DNA of 64,000 nucleotides from positions 124,001 through 188,000 of the forward strand of contig JAJFIA010000001.1 of the NCBI GenBank assembly GCA_021775255.1. Direction: 5' to 3'. Origin of the DNA: Roseovarius sp. (lineage in GTDB: Bacteria > Pseudomonadota > Alphaproteobacteria > Rhodobacterales > Rhodobacteraceae). A program made the position numbers and the translations under genes. This document shows, piece by piece, positions 35,479 to 46,596 of the stretch. Position 1 is the first letter of the stretch. Each line of letters opens with the position of its first letter. Below the pieces are notes generated by a model. That model saw only the letters and a program-made list of their open reading frames with translations, ran no database searches and was not told where the DNA came from.

Positions 35479-38337
35479 TCATTCTGCCGCCACTTTGCGA
35501 GCCGCCAGCATTTCTTTCAGATAACGCCCGGTATGGCTCATCGGCGCATCCGCCACCGTCTCGGGCGTACCCGTGGCCACAATCTCACCGCCGCCATCGC
35601 CACCCTCGGGGCCTATATCAATGATCCAGTCAGCGGTTTTGACCACATCAAGATTATGCTCGATCACGATCACCGTATTGCCGCCGTCCACCAGCTCATG
35701 CAGCACCTGCAACAGCTTCTTCACATCCTCGAAATGCAGCCCCGTGGTGGGCTCATCCAGAATATAAAGCGTCCGCCCGGTCGAGCGTTTCGCCAGCTCC
35801 TTTGACAATTTCACCCGCTGCGCCTCACCGCCCGATAATGTCGTCGCCTGCTGGCCCACCTTGATATAGCCAAGGCCAACCCGATAAAGCGCATCCATCT
35901 TTTCGCGGATGCTGGGAACGGCCTTGAAAAACACCTGTGCATCTTCAACATTCATATCAAGAATATCGGCTATGCTCTTGCCTTTAAAGGTTATTTCCAG
36001 CGTCTCGCGGTTATAGCGCTTACCTTTGCAGGTCTCGCAGGTCACATAGACATCCGGCAAAAAATGCATCTCGATCTTGATCAGCCCGTCACCCTTGCAG
36101 GCCTCACAGCGCCCGCCCTTGACGTTGAAGGAAAACCGCCCCGGCTTGTAGCCGCGCGCCTTGGATTCCGGCAGGCCGGCAAACCAGTCGCGGATCGGGG
36201 TGAAGGCGCCGGTATAGGTGGCAGGGTTTGAACGCGGCGTGCGCCCGATGGGGCGCTGATCAATATCAATCACCTTATCAAGATGCTCCAGCCCCTTGAT
36301 GGTTTCACAGGGGGCCGGTGTTTGCCGCGCGCCATTCAGGCGCATCGAGGCAGTCTTGAACAGGGTCTCGATCGTCAGCGTCGATTTTCCGCCGCCCGAC
36401 ACCCCGGTCACGCAAATGAATTTGCCTAAAGGAAACTCTGCCGTGACAGCTTTAAGATTGTTGCCTGTCGCTTTGATAACACTCAATATTTTCTTGTTTC
36501 CACTGCGCCGGGTTTTGGGAATTTCAATCGCGCGCTGGCCCGAAAGATATTGCCCGGTGATGGAGGCCGGATCGGCCTCAACCTCGGCGGGTGTGCCGTG
36601 GCTGACAACCCTGCCGCCATGCACCCCGGCACCGGGGCCGATATCAAACACATAATCGGCTGTACGAATCGCCTCTTCGTCATGCTCGACCACGATCACC
36701 GTATTGCCCTGATCGCGCAGGTTTTTCAGCGTCTCCAGCAAGCGGCCATTATCGCGCTGATGCAGGCCGATGCTGGGCTCATCCAACACATATAGCACGC
36801 CGGTAAGGCCCGATCCGATCTGGCTGGCCAGCCTGATCCGCTGACTTTCCCCGCCCGAAAGCGTGCCGGAATTGCGGCTGAGCGTGAGATATTCAAGGCC
36901 TACATTGTTCAAGAATCCCAGGCGCTCGCGAATTTCTTTCAGGATCGCGTGGGCTATTTCATTTTTCTGCTTTGAAAGGCTTTCCGGCACCATTCGGCAC
37001 CACTCAAGCGCCTCGCGGATCGACATCTGCACCACCTGCCCCACATGCAGCCCGGCAATTTTGACCGCGAGCGCCTCGTCGCGCAGGCGATAGCCGTGGC
37101 AAGCCTCGCAGGGGCGGTTGTTCTGATAACGCTCGAATTCCTCGCGAATCCAGGTGCTGTCGGTCTCGCGGTAGCGGCGCTGCATGTTGGGGATCACCCC
37201 TTCAAACACGCGGGAAACCTGATACACCCGACCGCCCTCATCATAGCGAAACTGGATTTCCTCATCGCCCGAGCCATAGAGGAAAACCTGCTGCACATCG
37301 GGCTCAAGATCCTTCCAGCGGGTGTTTTTATCAAACCCGTAATGCCGGGCAATGGCCTCGATGGTCTGCATGAAATAGGGCGATTTGCCTTTGCGCCACG
37401 GGGCCAGCGCGCCATCGTAAATCTTCAGGTTCTGGTCCGGCACCACAAGGCGTGCGTCAAAGAAAAGCTCAACCCCCAGCCCGCCACATTCCGGGCAGGC
37501 CCCGAACGGCGCGTTGAAGGAAAACAGCCGCGGCTCGATCTCGGGGATGGTGAAACCGCTGACCGGACAGGCGAAATTTTCCGAAAACGTGATGCGTTCC
37601 GGGTCACTGTCTTTTGCAGCGGTCTGCAAAATCGCGATGCCATCGGCCAGATCAAGTGCTGTGCGGAAACTGTCGGCCAGCCGGGTTTCCAGCCCCGGTT
37701 TGATCACCAGACGGTCCACCACCACATCAATATCATGGCGGAATTTCTTGTCGAGTTTTGGCGGGTCATCCAGCTCATACAATTCCCCGTCCACCTGCAC
37801 CCTCTGAAAGCCGGATTTGCGTAACTCAATGAATTCCTTGCGGTATTCCCCCTTCCGGTCACGCACGATCGGGGCCAGAAGATAGGCGCGCAGCCCCTCC
37901 TCCATCGCCATCACCCGGTCCACCATATCCTGCACCTGCTGCGCCTCGATCGGCTTGCCGGTGGCCGGGCTATAGGGCGTGCCCGCGCGGGCAAATAGCA
38001 GCCTGAGATAATCGTAAATCTCGGTCACGGTGCCCACGGTCGAACGCGGATTTTTCGAGGTGGTCTTTTGCTCGATTGAAATCGCCGGGCTAAGGCCGCT
38101 GATATGATCCACATCGGGCTTTTCCATCATGTTGAGGAACTGCCGCGCATAGGCGCTGAGCGATTCGACATAGCGCCGCTGCCCCTCGGCATAGATGGTA
38201 TCAAACGCAAGCGAGGATTTGCCCGATCCGGAAAGCCCAGTGATTACAACAAGTTGATCGCGCGGAATATCCACGTCGATTGAGGCAAGATTATGCTCGC
38301 GCGCGCCGCGCACCTCGATATTCTTAAGCTCGGCCAT
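35479..38337 (-). CDS. uvrA: UvrABC excinuclease subunit A
   Basis: UvrA dimers recognise bulky DNA lesions and load UvrB in nucleotide excision repair. The 952-residue protein has two ABC ATPase modules: first Walker [10 protein letters not shown] near residue 35 and signature [13 protein letters not shown]; second Walker [10 protein letters not shown] and signature [15 protein letters not shown]. The C-terminal zinc site CEACKGDG...CETCKG is complete. In the first zinc site the second cysteine of the usual CxxC is Ser (CPVSGF), with CPECGG retained, which I recall as common in Alphaproteobacteria. ATG 38337 starts the canonical N-terminus. It is monocistronic by appearance. Confidence 0.97.
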   Translation of the reverse strand: MAELKNIEVRGAREHNLASIDVDIPRDQLVVITGLSGSGKSSLAFDTIYAEGQRRYVESLSAYARQFLNMMEKPDVDHISGLSPAISIEQKTTSKNPRSTVGTVTEIYDYLRLLFARAGTPYSPATGKPIEAQQVQDMVDRVMAMEEGLRAYLLAPIVRDRKGEYRKEFIELRKSGFQRVQVDGELYELDDPPKLDKKFRHDIDVVVDRLVIKPGLETRLADSFRTALDLADGIAILQTAAKDSDPERITFSENFACPVSGFTIPEIEPRLFSFNAPFGACPECGGLGVELFFDARLVVPDQNLKIYDGALAPWRKGKSPYFMQTIEAIARHYGFDKNTRWKDLEPDVQQVFLYGSGDEEIQFRYDEGGRVYQVSRVFEGVIPNMQRRYRETDSTWIREEFERYQNNRPCEACHGYRLRDEALAVKIAGLHVGQVVQMSIREALEWCRMVPESLSKQKNEIAHAILKEIRERLGFLNNVGLEYLTLSRNSGTLSGGESQRIRLASQIGSGLTGVLYVLDEPSIGLHQRDNGRLLETLKNLRDQGNTVIVVEHDEEAIRTADYVFDIGPGAGVHGGRVVSHGTPAEVEADPASITGQYLSGQRAIEIPKTRRSGNKKILSVIKATGNNLKAVTAEFPLGKFICVTGVSGGGKSTLTIETLFKTASMRLNGARQTPAPCETIKGLEHLDKVIDIDQRPIGRTPRSNPATYTGAFTPIRDWFAGLPESKARGYKPGRFSFNVKGGRCEACKGDGLIKIEMHFLPDVYVTCETCKGKRYNRETLEITFKGKSIADILDMNVEDAQVFFKAVPSIREKMDALYRVGLGYIKVGQQATTLSGGEAQRVKLSKELAKRSTGRTLYILDEPTTGLHFEDVKKLLQVLHELVDGGNTVIVIEHNLDVVKTADWIIDIGPEGGDGGGEIVATGTPETVADAPMSHTGRYLKEMLAARKVAAE

Positions 38338-38492
38338 TTCTACCCCGGATCCATATGCTTAACAGATAGTTGAGGCCGCGCCGTGTTCCAAGCAAAAATT
38401 GCGAACATATCAGGAACATCTAATTTCCGCGCAATATCCGGCCCATGCGGGGGCCTTAGCACGCAGCATTGTCAGAAATTGTCAGCAGAGCC

Positions 38493-39887
38493 TCAGAAAT
38501 GGATTGCCCGCCCGTAAGCATCCAACACGCTTTCATGCATCATTTCACTCAGCGTCGGATGCGGGAAGACCGTGTGCATCAGGTCTTCTTCGGTGGTCTC
38601 AAGCTGCCGCCCGATAACATAGCCCTGAATCAGTTCGGTGACTTCGGCCCCAACCATATGCGCGCCAAGAAGTTCGCCGGTTTTGGCGTCAAAGATGGTT
38701 TTGATCATCCCCTCGGCCTCGCCCAATGCGATGGCCTTGCCGTTGCCGATAAAGGGAAAACGCCCGACCTTGATGTCAAAACCCGCCTCTTTCGCCTTGG
38801 CCTCGGTCAGGCCCACGCTGGCCACCTGAGGCTGGCAATAGGTGCAGCCGGCAATGCTTTCCGGCTTCACCGGATGCGGATGCCCGCCCGCGATCAGCTC
38901 GGCCACCATCACGCCCTCATGGCTCGCCTTATGCGCCAGCCAGGGCGCGCCGGCGATATCGCCAATGGCATAAAGCCCGTCCACGCCGGTGCGGCAAAAT
39001 TCATCCGTGACAACATGGGTCCGGTCAGTTTTCACGCCCAGCGCCTCAAGCCCCAGCCCTTCAACATTGCCGACAATCCCCACGGCGGAAATCACCGTGT
39101 CAAACTCCAGTTTCTCAACCTTACCGCCGGTTTCAATATGCGCTGTCACCTTGCCCTTGGCGCGGTCCAACTGCTTGACCATGGCCTTTTCCATGATCTT
39201 CATGCCCTGTTTGACAAAGGCTTTTTTGGCAAAGGCTGAAATCTCGGCATCTTCCACCGGCAGCACCCGGTCCATCACTTCAACCACGGTCGTATCCGCG
39301 CCTAATGTGTTGTAAAAGCTGGCAAATTCAATGCCAATCGCGCCCGAGCCAATGACCAGCAATTTTTTAGGCATACGTGGTGGCACCAGCGCATGACGGT
39401 AGGTCCAGACCAGATCGCCATCGGCCTCAAGCCCCGGCAGTTCCCGCGCCCGCGCGCCGGTGGCAAGGATGATATTCTTGGCGGTCAGCTCCTCGCTGCC
39501 TTTGTCGGTTTTGACCGAAACCTTGCCCTTGCCGGTCAATGTGGCCTCGCCCATCAAAGCCGTCACCTTGTTTTTCTTAAGAAGATGGGTCACCCCGCCA
39601 TTGAGCTGCTTGGCCACATCGCGCGAGCGCTGCACCACCGCGTCCAGATCATAATCGACGCCCGCCGCCTTCAGGCCAAATTCCTTGGCCCGGTGCATCA
39701 GGTGAAACACTTCCGAACTGCGCAACAAGGCCTTGGTCGGAATGCAGCCCCAGTTGAGGCAGATACCGCCCATATTTTCACGTTCGACAATCGCCACATC
39801 GAGGCCAAGCTGAGCCCCGCGGATTGCCGCTACATAGCCCCCGGGGCCAGCCCCGATTACGACCATATCAAATGATTTTGATGCCAT
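38493..39887 (-). CDS. lpdA: Dihydrolipoyl dehydrogenase
   Basis: E3 component of 2-oxoacid dehydrogenase or glycine cleavage complexes; it reoxidises dihydrolipoamide with NAD. The 464-residue product has the FAD motif MVVIGAGPGGYVAAI, the redox disulfide Cys43/Cys48 in GGICLNWGCIPTK, NAD motif LVIGSGAIGIEFASF and the C-terminal dimer interface with HPHPTLSEMMHE-type sequence (HTVFPHPTLSEMM). AGGAG precedes ATG 39887. No E1 or E2 genes adjoin, so which complex it serves cannot be told. Confidence 0.95.
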   Translation of the reverse strand: MASKSFDMVVIGAGPGGYVAAIRGAQLGLDVAIVERENMGGICLNWGCIPTKALLRSSEVFHLMHRAKEFGLKAAGVDYDLDAVVQRSRDVAKQLNGGVTHLLKKNKVTALMGEATLTGKGKVSVKTDKGSEELTAKNIILATGARARELPGLEADGDLVWTYRHALVPPRMPKKLLVIGSGAIGIEFASFYNTLGADTTVVEVMDRVLPVEDAEISAFAKKAFVKQGMKIMEKAMVKQLDRAKGKVTAHIETGGKVEKLEFDTVISAVGIVGNVEGLGLEALGVKTDRTHVVTDEFCRTGVDGLYAIGDIAGAPWLAHKASHEGVMVAELIAGGHPHPVKPESIAGCTYCQPQVASVGLTEAKAKEAGFDIKVGRFPFIGNGKAIALGEAEGMIKTIFDAKTGELLGAHMVGAEVTELIQGYVIGRQLETTEEDLMHTVFPHPTLSEMMHESVLDAYGRAIHF

Positions 39888-40011
39888 GAGGCTCTCCTGC
39901 TTCTGGATATAGTTTGATATTAAACTATCTTATCGCCCTGCACAACGCATGTTCTTTGCCGGTTGGCAAACCGCCGCGAAAACAGGGTAATGCATTGATT
40001 TGACGCTTGAA

Positions 40012-40596
40012 TTACGCTGCGTCGGCTTTTTGCAACTGCCGCAGGGTTGCGCCATAGCCGCCCTCTGCCACATATTCCTTCTCGGGCGTGGTTGATTTGC
40101 GCGCCAGCGCCTTGTTGCGATAGGGGAAGCGGCCAAACAGGCGGATGACCTCGCGGTGGGCCCGCGCGTGCATAATATTGCTGCCGCCGGTTTGCGGCAT
40201 ACGCTCAAGCATAAGGCGCACACAGCGTTCCTGATCACACAGGTTTTCGGAATGCATCAAGGGCAGATAGAAAAACTGCCGGGCGGGCTCATCAATCCGC
40301 ATGTCCCATTTGCGTTTGATCGCCACTTTGGCGGCGGCAAGCGCGGATCGGTCTGTGACAAAGGATTTGCCGTTTTCCCGGAACATGTTGCGCGGAAACT
40401 GATCGGTCAGGATGACATATGCCAGCGTGCCGGATGGGTAGGTCAACCAAAGCCCAAAGGCACCTTCACGGGCTGCTTCCCAGGCCTTTTCAAACCGGTT
40501 CCTGATTTTCTGATCCAGATCTTCGGAGATATCATACCAGCCCGCAGACCCCACCTCATCCAACCAGAACGTCAACACATCTTCAGGCTCTACCAT
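40012..40596 (-). CDS. DUF924 family protein
   Basis: A 194-residue all-helical, soluble protein of the DUF924 (TPR-like fold) family: VLTFWLDEVGSAGWYD near the start, TDQFPRNMFR, and the typical LPLMHSENLCDQE. Function is unknown across the family. ATG 40596 lies 7 bases after GAGGAG, which decides it over an ATG 19 codons upstream. Single gene between lpdA and an MFS gene on the same strand. Confidence 0.88.
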   Translation of the reverse strand: MVEPEDVLTFWLDEVGSAGWYDISEDLDQKIRNRFEKAWEAAREGAFGLWLTYPSGTLAYVILTDQFPRNMFRENGKSFVTDRSALAAAKVAIKRKWDMRIDEPARQFFYLPLMHSENLCDQERCVRLMLERMPQTGGSNIMHARAHREVIRLFGRFPYRNKALARKSTTPEKEYVAEGGYGATLRQLQKADAA

Positions 40597-40701
40597 AGGG
40601 AACTCCTCATCCTTCCCATGATTGATTAATCTTACGTTAACTTCATAAAACAAGAAAATAACAGTAAAATATTACTACAATCCGACATATTATTTCATAT
40701 G

Positions 40702-41949
40702 TCACATATTGGCATTTTCATGTGCCGTTTCAATAGCATATTCCTGCGCCCATTCCACAGCCACAGGGGTGGATGCGGGCATCAAAGGGGCGTAGCTTTC
40801 GGTCTCGTCAGGGGCGGCGCGTTGTGTCATCCGGTAGGCGGCATAGCCCACCAGCATGATCATCAGAATAGCGATGAAAAGGAAATATCCCTGCGGCCCG
40901 ATGGCCCCCATCGCCCAGGCAGCAAGCATCGGCCCGCCAATCGCACCCAGACCGTTGATAAACACCATGCCCCCGGCCGCCGAAGCCATATCTTCATGTT
41001 TCAGAAAATCATTTGTATGGGCAAGAACCAAAGAATAAAGCGGGTTTGTCATCCCGCCGATAAGAAAGGCGGATACAAGCAACATGTTAAAATTATTACC
41101 AAACATAACTCCAATCACCGCGCCCCCGGCGGTTATCGCGGAAGCGGCAAGAATCAATATCCGGCGATCAAAGCGATCAGAAAGAAAGCCCAGCGGATAT
41201 TGAAACACCATCGGACCGATAAAGAACATCGCCACAAAGCCGGATATTTCGCCGGTGCTCAGACCGATCTCGGCCCCATAGACCGCCGACATGCCGAATT
41301 GCGCGGAAAATACCCCGCCAAGCAGGAACATGCCCACGGTCCCCAGGGGGGATACATGCATTATCTGCCGCAATGACATGGGTTTGGTGCTTTCAAATGC
41401 AGGGGCCGGGGTAACTGATAAAAGAATAGGCGCAAAGGCGATGGATACCAGCACCGACGAGAAGGCAAACAAGATGAACCCCGAAGGATCCGCCACCACC
41501 ATCAGCCCCTGCGCCGAGACAATGCCAACCATCTGCACAATCATGTAAAGCGAAAGCGTCTGCCCGCGGGTTTCATTGCTTGAGGAATTGTTGAGCCAGC
41601 TTTCCGCCGTCACATAAACACCGGAAAAACAAAACCCGATCAATATCCGGCCCGCCATCCAGACCCAGGGATCAAGGAAAATGGGATACAGGATCAATAC
41701 GGCGGAAATCATTGAGCCCAGCGCCGCAAATACCCGTACATGCCCTACCCGGCGTATCATCCCCGGCGCCATGCGGGAACCGAACAGAAACCCGGCAAAA
41801 TAGCCTGACATCACCCAGGACATCTGCGTGGTCGAGAAGCCTTCAATGCTGCCGCGCACCCCTAAAAGCGTGCCTTGCAGGCCATTGCCCACCTGCAACA
41901 GCATCATGCCCAGCAACAACGGCCAGATACCTGAAAAAGTTTTGATCAT
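40702..41949 (-). CDS. MFS transporter (YcaD-like)
   Basis: The 415-residue inner-membrane protein has twelve helices in two halves, and the MFS motifs GSRMAPGMIRRVGHVRVF after helix 2 and YPLGFLSDRFDRRILI between halves. Its layout is close to YcaD-type transporters of unknown substrate. ATG 41949 begins the first helix; the longer reading upstream encodes a non-membrane, cysteine-rich extension and is not credible. The 3' end has an acidic, alanine-rich tail. queA lies 108 bp upstream on the same strand. Confidence 0.88.
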   Translation of the reverse strand: MIKTFSGIWPLLLGMMLLQVGNGLQGTLLGVRGSIEGFSTTQMSWVMSGYFAGFLFGSRMAPGMIRRVGHVRVFAALGSMISAVLILYPIFLDPWVWMAGRILIGFCFSGVYVTAESWLNNSSSNETRGQTLSLYMIVQMVGIVSAQGLMVVADPSGFILFAFSSVLVSIAFAPILLSVTPAPAFESTKPMSLRQIMHVSPLGTVGMFLLGGVFSAQFGMSAVYGAEIGLSTGEISGFVAMFFIGPMVFQYPLGFLSDRFDRRILILAASAITAGGAVIGVMFGNNFNMLLVSAFLIGGMTNPLYSLVLAHTNDFLKHEDMASAAGGMVFINGLGAIGGPMLAAWAMGAIGPQGYFLFIAILMIMLVGYAAYRMTQRAAPDETESYAPLMPASTPVAVEWAQEYAIETAHENANM

Positions 41950-42057
41950 TATCCCGATAACTCCACATATTCTTTTGTGTGGGTAGGCCGCGCGCCCCCC
42001 GTTTTCGCATCCAAATACGACGCATGATAGGCCGATTTGCACATTTGAATACCGGGA

Positions 42058-43107
42058 TCAACCGGGGATCAGAAGCGAGGCATCGCCATAGGAGAAAAAC
42101 CGGTATTCACGGGCAATCGCATGGGCATAAATCTGCTTGATTCCATCCTGCCCCATCAGGGCCGAGACCAGCATCATCAAGGTCGAGCAAGGCAGATGAA
42201 AATTGGTCATCAGCGCATCCGCGATCTGAAAACTGAAACCGGGGTAGATGAAAATATCCGTCTCCCCGCACCATGGCGCAATCGTGCCTGTGCGGGCCGC
42301 TGTCTCAATCAGCCGAAGCGCCGTGGTGCCCACCGGAATGATCCGCCCGCCCGCTGCTTTGGTGGCGCGAATTTCCTCGGCCGCCGCTGCGCTGACCTCG
42401 CCCCATTCGGCATGCATTTTGTGGCGGGTGACATCCGCGACCTTGACCGGCAAGAACGTGCCCGCGCCCACATGCAGGGTCACATAGGTCATATCAATGC
42501 CCTGCGCGCGCAGATCCGCCAGTAAATCCGCATCAAAATGCAACGAGGCAGTGGGGGCGGCAACCGCACCGGCATGGCGGGCAAATACGGTTTGATAATC
42601 GGATTTATCGCGCGCATCCGCGGCCCGGCGCGCGGCGATATACGGCGGAAGCGGCATCGCCCCGGCCTGTTCCAGCGCTTTGTCAAACCCATCCCCCGCC
42701 AGATTGAACCGGACCTGCCCCTGCCCGTCGGCCTTGCTCTCAAGCTCCGCGTGCAACCCGTTACCGAATGAGACAGTTTCGCCAATATGAAGCTTTTTCA
42801 ATGGCTTGACCAACGCATTCCAGGTGCCATCGGTGGCAGGTGACAACAGGGTCAGCTCAATCCTGGCGCGGGTTTCCCCGGCCGCACCCCGCCTTGTGCG
42901 ATAGCCCGACAGGCGCGCCGGTATCACCCGCGTATCATTCAAAACCAACCGATCCCCCGGGCGCAGCCATTGGCCCAGATCCCGGACATGGGCATCGGTA
43001 AGCGCCGCGCCGTGTGCTACCAGCAGGCGCGCCGCACTGCGCGGAATGACCGGCCTTGTGGCAATCAGGCCATCCGGCAGATCAAAATTAAAATCACTCA
43101 AATTCAT
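42058..43107 (-). CDS. queA: S-adenosylmethionine:tRNA ribosyltransferase-isomerase
   Basis: QueA adds the ribosyl part of SAM to preQ1 in tRNA to give epoxyqueuosine. The 349-residue product has the canonical start [19 protein letters not shown], then RLLVAH, the conserved [15 protein letters not shown] and [17 protein letters not shown] near the end. GAGG precedes ATG 43107. Queuosine partners (tgt, queG) are not in the window. Confidence 0.96.
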   Translation of the reverse strand: MNLSDFNFDLPDGLIATRPVIPRSAARLLVAHGAALTDAHVRDLGQWLRPGDRLVLNDTRVIPARLSGYRTRRGAAGETRARIELTLLSPATDGTWNALVKPLKKLHIGETVSFGNGLHAELESKADGQGQVRFNLAGDGFDKALEQAGAMPLPPYIAARRAADARDKSDYQTVFARHAGAVAAPTASLHFDADLLADLRAQGIDMTYVTLHVGAGTFLPVKVADVTRHKMHAEWGEVSAAAAEEIRATKAAGGRIIPVGTTALRLIETAARTGTIAPWCGETDIFIYPGFSFQIADALMTNFHLPCSTLMMLVSALMGQDGIKQIYAHAIAREYRFFSYGDASLLIPG

Positions 43108-43203
43108 TCATTGCCTCATCGCCCCACCCCCCCCCCGTGGTTGCCAAAAATGCCGGTCTGCGGTGGTTCTGTTGGGTTTTTACCGGAAACATTCATCCCT
43201 CTG

Positions 43204-46200
43204 TCAGGGCCTTCTCGCATTATCCCCGCCGGCCTGCTCCTTAGGCGCATCGGGCGTATCGGGCGCTGGCATGGGCTGCGCTTCATCCTCATTCATGCCC
43301 GTATCATACTGCACCTTTGGCGGCTTGCGCCGGAACAGTTCACGAAACAATCCCGGCGTCAGGGCCGATAGCGGATTAACCGTCACTTTCGGATCGGATG
43401 CCGGGCCTTTGAGCCGGTAATTGAACCCGATCAGCCCCTCGCCCTTGCGGGTGAAAACCCCGCCAACCGCATTCACCAGATAGAGCGGTGAAATCACGCC
43501 CTGCATGTCCATCTGACCGCTTTCCATGAAATAATACCCGTCCATCGAGATACCCAACGAGGCCCCCGTCGCACTGCCGGAAAGCAATGTGACGCGGGTT
43601 GGCTGCAACACGAAATTGGCGTCAACCCGGTTGAAATGAAGCCCGTCGCCGCGCAACTGATCCAATATACCGATCACGCTGATTGTGTTCAGCAAGGCGG
43701 CCATTGCCGGGGCGTCCTTGATGCGCAGATTATCAATCGAAAGCCGTCCCTTGTAGCTGCCTTTTTCAGGCGCGGGCGTCAGCACCAGATCCATCTCGCC
43801 CTCGCGGGCCTGCTTGAGCAGCCCGGCCGAGCTCATGACCCCGCCGGCATTGGCAGATTTGATACGAAAGGCACTGCGCCCATCCTGAGGCACAACCCGG
43901 CCGGTAATCGCAGCCCCACCATTGACCCGGCCGGTAAAATTGCCCGCAACACCACGCGACATATCCAGATTTGCCCGAAAATGCGTCAGCGCAATGCCAT
44001 CGGATATTTGCAAATTATCCAGCGCCAGCGATACCGGGCCACCATTCTTTTCCTGCCCTTCACTCCCTGAATCAGCGCCGCCAAGGGATGTCTGGCGCAG
44101 GTCAATCCTGCCGCCCGTCACTTCGATCATTGGCGGCAGGCCCGCGCCGCGCCCGATCAGATTCACCGGTGCATCAAGCCATGTTCCGACCTTCACCTGA
44201 GAAAATGACGCGCGTTCAAGCTGCCCGTCCTCGTGCAGGCGGACCGCGCCTTGTGCCATCAGGCCCTCGGCTTCCAGGCGGATATCATCAATCTGGGGCG
44301 GCTGGCCCAGTTTGCCAATGACATGCAGGATGCCCTTGCTGTCCTCAGAGGCCGACCAGCCCAGTTGCTTCAGGCTCAGCCCGACACCGGCAAGATCAGA
44401 GGTCAGGGTAAATTCGCCCGGCTTTCCCCTTGCCAGTTCAACAGTGATATCCGCCCGGCCAACGCCGGAAATGCTGTTTGGCGGCAGGCCGATGCCAAAC
44501 TCATCGGTGAAGCGCTCGGAAAGCTCGATCCAGCCCTCAAGCTGGCTGGGCTTGCCGGATTTGAAATTCAGATCCGTTTGCCAGGTGCCGCCAACCGGCA
44601 CGCTTCCCAGCCGCCCTTCGCCGCCAATACTCAGTTGGTCATTACCGGCGGTCACGCTTAGCTCGGATGCCACAAGCGCGCGCCCCGGCACCAGTTTTTC
44701 ACTGCGCACCGACCTGAGCGTGCCGACAAGATCAAACGCAACCTCCTTGATCTGCAATTTTGGCTTGAGCAGAAAATCCAGCCGCCCGGAAATCCCGGCC
44801 CGGCCCGAGGCCAGCGTCACCGGCTGCCCGGCTTTTTGCATGAACCTGAACGGCTTTTCATCCAGCAGCGAAAGCGTGGCGGTTATGGTGCTTTCAAGCT
44901 TCAGCAACGCCTGCGCCGGGCCGCGCCGGATGCGCACATCAGGAACCACAAAGCTGGTGCCAGAAATATCAATCCGCCCGCCCTGTGCTGCCGTGACAAA
45001 GCCGCGGTTTGCGGTGATCGAAAACCGGTTGTCATATAATGAGGCATGCCCCGAACCCGCCTCGATCGGCGGCACATCCTTGATGAACCGCGTCTTCAGG
45101 CCCTTGTAATCAAAGCCAAGAAACACATCCGGGCTTTGATCCGGCAAAACCCGGACCGCAACCTGAAAATTGCTAATATCCGCCTGCATGACATTCTCGG
45201 CAATCCAGCTTCGGGTTTTTTCCTTTACCCCAACGGGCCATAATTCCATCAGCCGTTCGCGCGAAATTGCATCGAGAAGGCCGCTTACCGTCAAATTCCA
45301 TCCTGCCGGTTTGGCCCGTGCCTCGCCACTCAGAACAAACCGGTTGCCCTGATCGGAAAAGCTCATCTCGCCCAAGGACAGAACAAACGGGTCAAACTGA
45401 AGCCGCACATCCATATTCGCCGCCTCAATTTCAATCGGTTGCGGATAAAGCCCGGCCGGATTGGCCTTGATTTTGCTCACCCGGATCTGGCCCAGCAACT
45501 CCTTTGGAAAACCGTTTTCAACCCCCAGCAGAATGGCCTGCCCTTCGGCCTGCGCGCTGCCCCATTTACTATCCACGGAAAGCTCGTCAAGCCGCATGGT
45601 CTGGCTTGCGGGATCATAGCTGAAATAGCTGCGCACCGATGAAAACGGGATTGGCTTGGTGGCCTCGGTGGGCTGCAGCACGCCTTCGCTGATCTGCAAG
45701 GTTGCATTCAGCGGCCCCAGCGCCCCCGCTTCATCAACCGACACCCGCAAGGCCCCTGAAATCGGCGCATCCAGCGCCTCGAGCCAGACAAGCGCCGGAG
45801 ATTGCCCGGCAATATCCCTGGCTGGCATATCCTCAAAACTGATGCCCATCTCGGCGGCAAGGCTTCCGATCCTGCCGCTATAGTTCATCTCAAGCGAGGT
45901 GGCATAATCGCGTGCGCCCAGCAGGTTGAAATTGCCCCTGATCTGCAAATCATCCTGCTGCCGCGTCATGCCCAGATGGCCACCATCCACTGTCCAGGCC
46001 CGCGAGCTGCGCAAATCATCGTAGCGCAGCGTCAGGTTTTCAATATCCACGCTTTCCAGATCGGCAAATTGAGGGCGCTGCAAAAATTCGTCCACACCCT
46101 CGACAAGGGTTGCGTAATCGGCGGCCTGATCACCGGCAGAGGCCGACTCAATGAAGATCAGGTTCACCCGGCCATCCGCCAGACGGCGTAATGTCATGCG

Positions 46201-46596
46201 GGCACCGGATAACTGAACAGATGTTGGCTGTATCTGCCCCTCCAGCAATGGCTGCAAGGCAACACTCGTCCCGACTTCTGACAACCGCAGGATCGGGGTG
46301 CCATCGGAATCTTTCAGCGCCACATTATGCAGCAGCAATCGCGGCAACCAGTCCTTTTCCACGATCACCGCCGCATCGCCGATCTGGATGCTGAAGCGAT
46401 TGTCGCCCTGATTGATCCGCTCGACAATCCTGGCCCTGACCCAGTCGGGCACCCTGATCTCGGCGCCCATCAGCGACATCACCAAAAGCCCGGCCACGAT
46501 AGATAATGTCAGGATGCTCGACATCACCCATAGCCCGAAACGTCTATGGCGGCGGCTACGGTGGCCGCGCGGTTTTTGATCGCTTGTTTTGCTCAT
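43204..46596 (-). CDS. Very large AsmA-like (DUF3971/YhdP-type) envelope protein
   Basis: An 1130-residue protein with a basic N-terminus, one membrane helix (about residues 22-43) and a long periplasmic beta-rich body, ending in a proline-rich tail. The body has the YhdP/AsmA pattern of repeated amphipathic strands, for example DVRIRRGPAQALLKLE and VSLALDNLQISDG, and a C-terminal AsmA_2-type region (MDGYYFMESGQMDMQGVISP). Proteins of this class form lipid-conducting bridges between inner and outer membranes in E. coli; the same role is inferred here. It ends 96 bp before queA on the same strand, and its start faces the M23-bactofilin genes across 555 bp. Confidence 0.85.
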   Translation of the reverse strand: MSKTSDQKPRGHRSRRHRRFGLWVMSSILTLSIVAGLLVMSLMGAEIRVPDWVRARIVERINQGDNRFSIQIGDAAVIVEKDWLPRLLLHNVALKDSDGTPILRLSEVGTSVALQPLLEGQIQPTSVQLSGARMTLRRLADGRVNLIFIESASAGDQAADYATLVEGVDEFLQRPQFADLESVDIENLTLRYDDLRSSRAWTVDGGHLGMTRQQDDLQIRGNFNLLGARDYATSLEMNYSGRIGSLAAEMGISFEDMPARDIAGQSPALVWLEALDAPISGALRVSVDEAGALGPLNATLQISEGVLQPTEATKPIPFSSVRSYFSYDPASQTMRLDELSVDSKWGSAQAEGQAILLGVENGFPKELLGQIRVSKIKANPAGLYPQPIEIEAANMDVRLQFDPFVLSLGEMSFSDQGNRFVLSGEARAKPAGWNLTVSGLLDAISRERLMELWPVGVKEKTRSWIAENVMQADISNFQVAVRVLPDQSPDVFLGFDYKGLKTRFIKDVPPIEAGSGHASLYDNRFSITANRGFVTAAQGGRIDISGTSFVVPDVRIRRGPAQALLKLESTITATLSLLDEKPFRFMQKAGQPVTLASGRAGISGRLDFLLKPKLQIKEVAFDLVGTLRSVRSEKLVPGRALVASELSVTAGNDQLSIGGEGRLGSVPVGGTWQTDLNFKSGKPSQLEGWIELSERFTDEFGIGLPPNSISGVGRADITVELARGKPGEFTLTSDLAGVGLSLKQLGWSASEDSKGILHVIGKLGQPPQIDDIRLEAEGLMAQGAVRLHEDGQLERASFSQVKVGTWLDAPVNLIGRGAGLPPMIEVTGGRIDLRQTSLGGADSGSEGQEKNGGPVSLALDNLQISDGIALTHFRANLDMSRGVAGNFTGRVNGGAAITGRVVPQDGRSAFRIKSANAGGVMSSAGLLKQAREGEMDLVLTPAPEKGSYKGRLSIDNLRIKDAPAMAALLNTISVIGILDQLRGDGLHFNRVDANFVLQPTRVTLLSGSATGASLGISMDGYYFMESGQMDMQGVISPLYLVNAVGGVFTRKGEGLIGFNYRLKGPASDPKVTVNPLSALTPGLFRELFRRKPPKVQYDTGMNEDEAQPMPAPDTPDAPKEQAGGDNARRP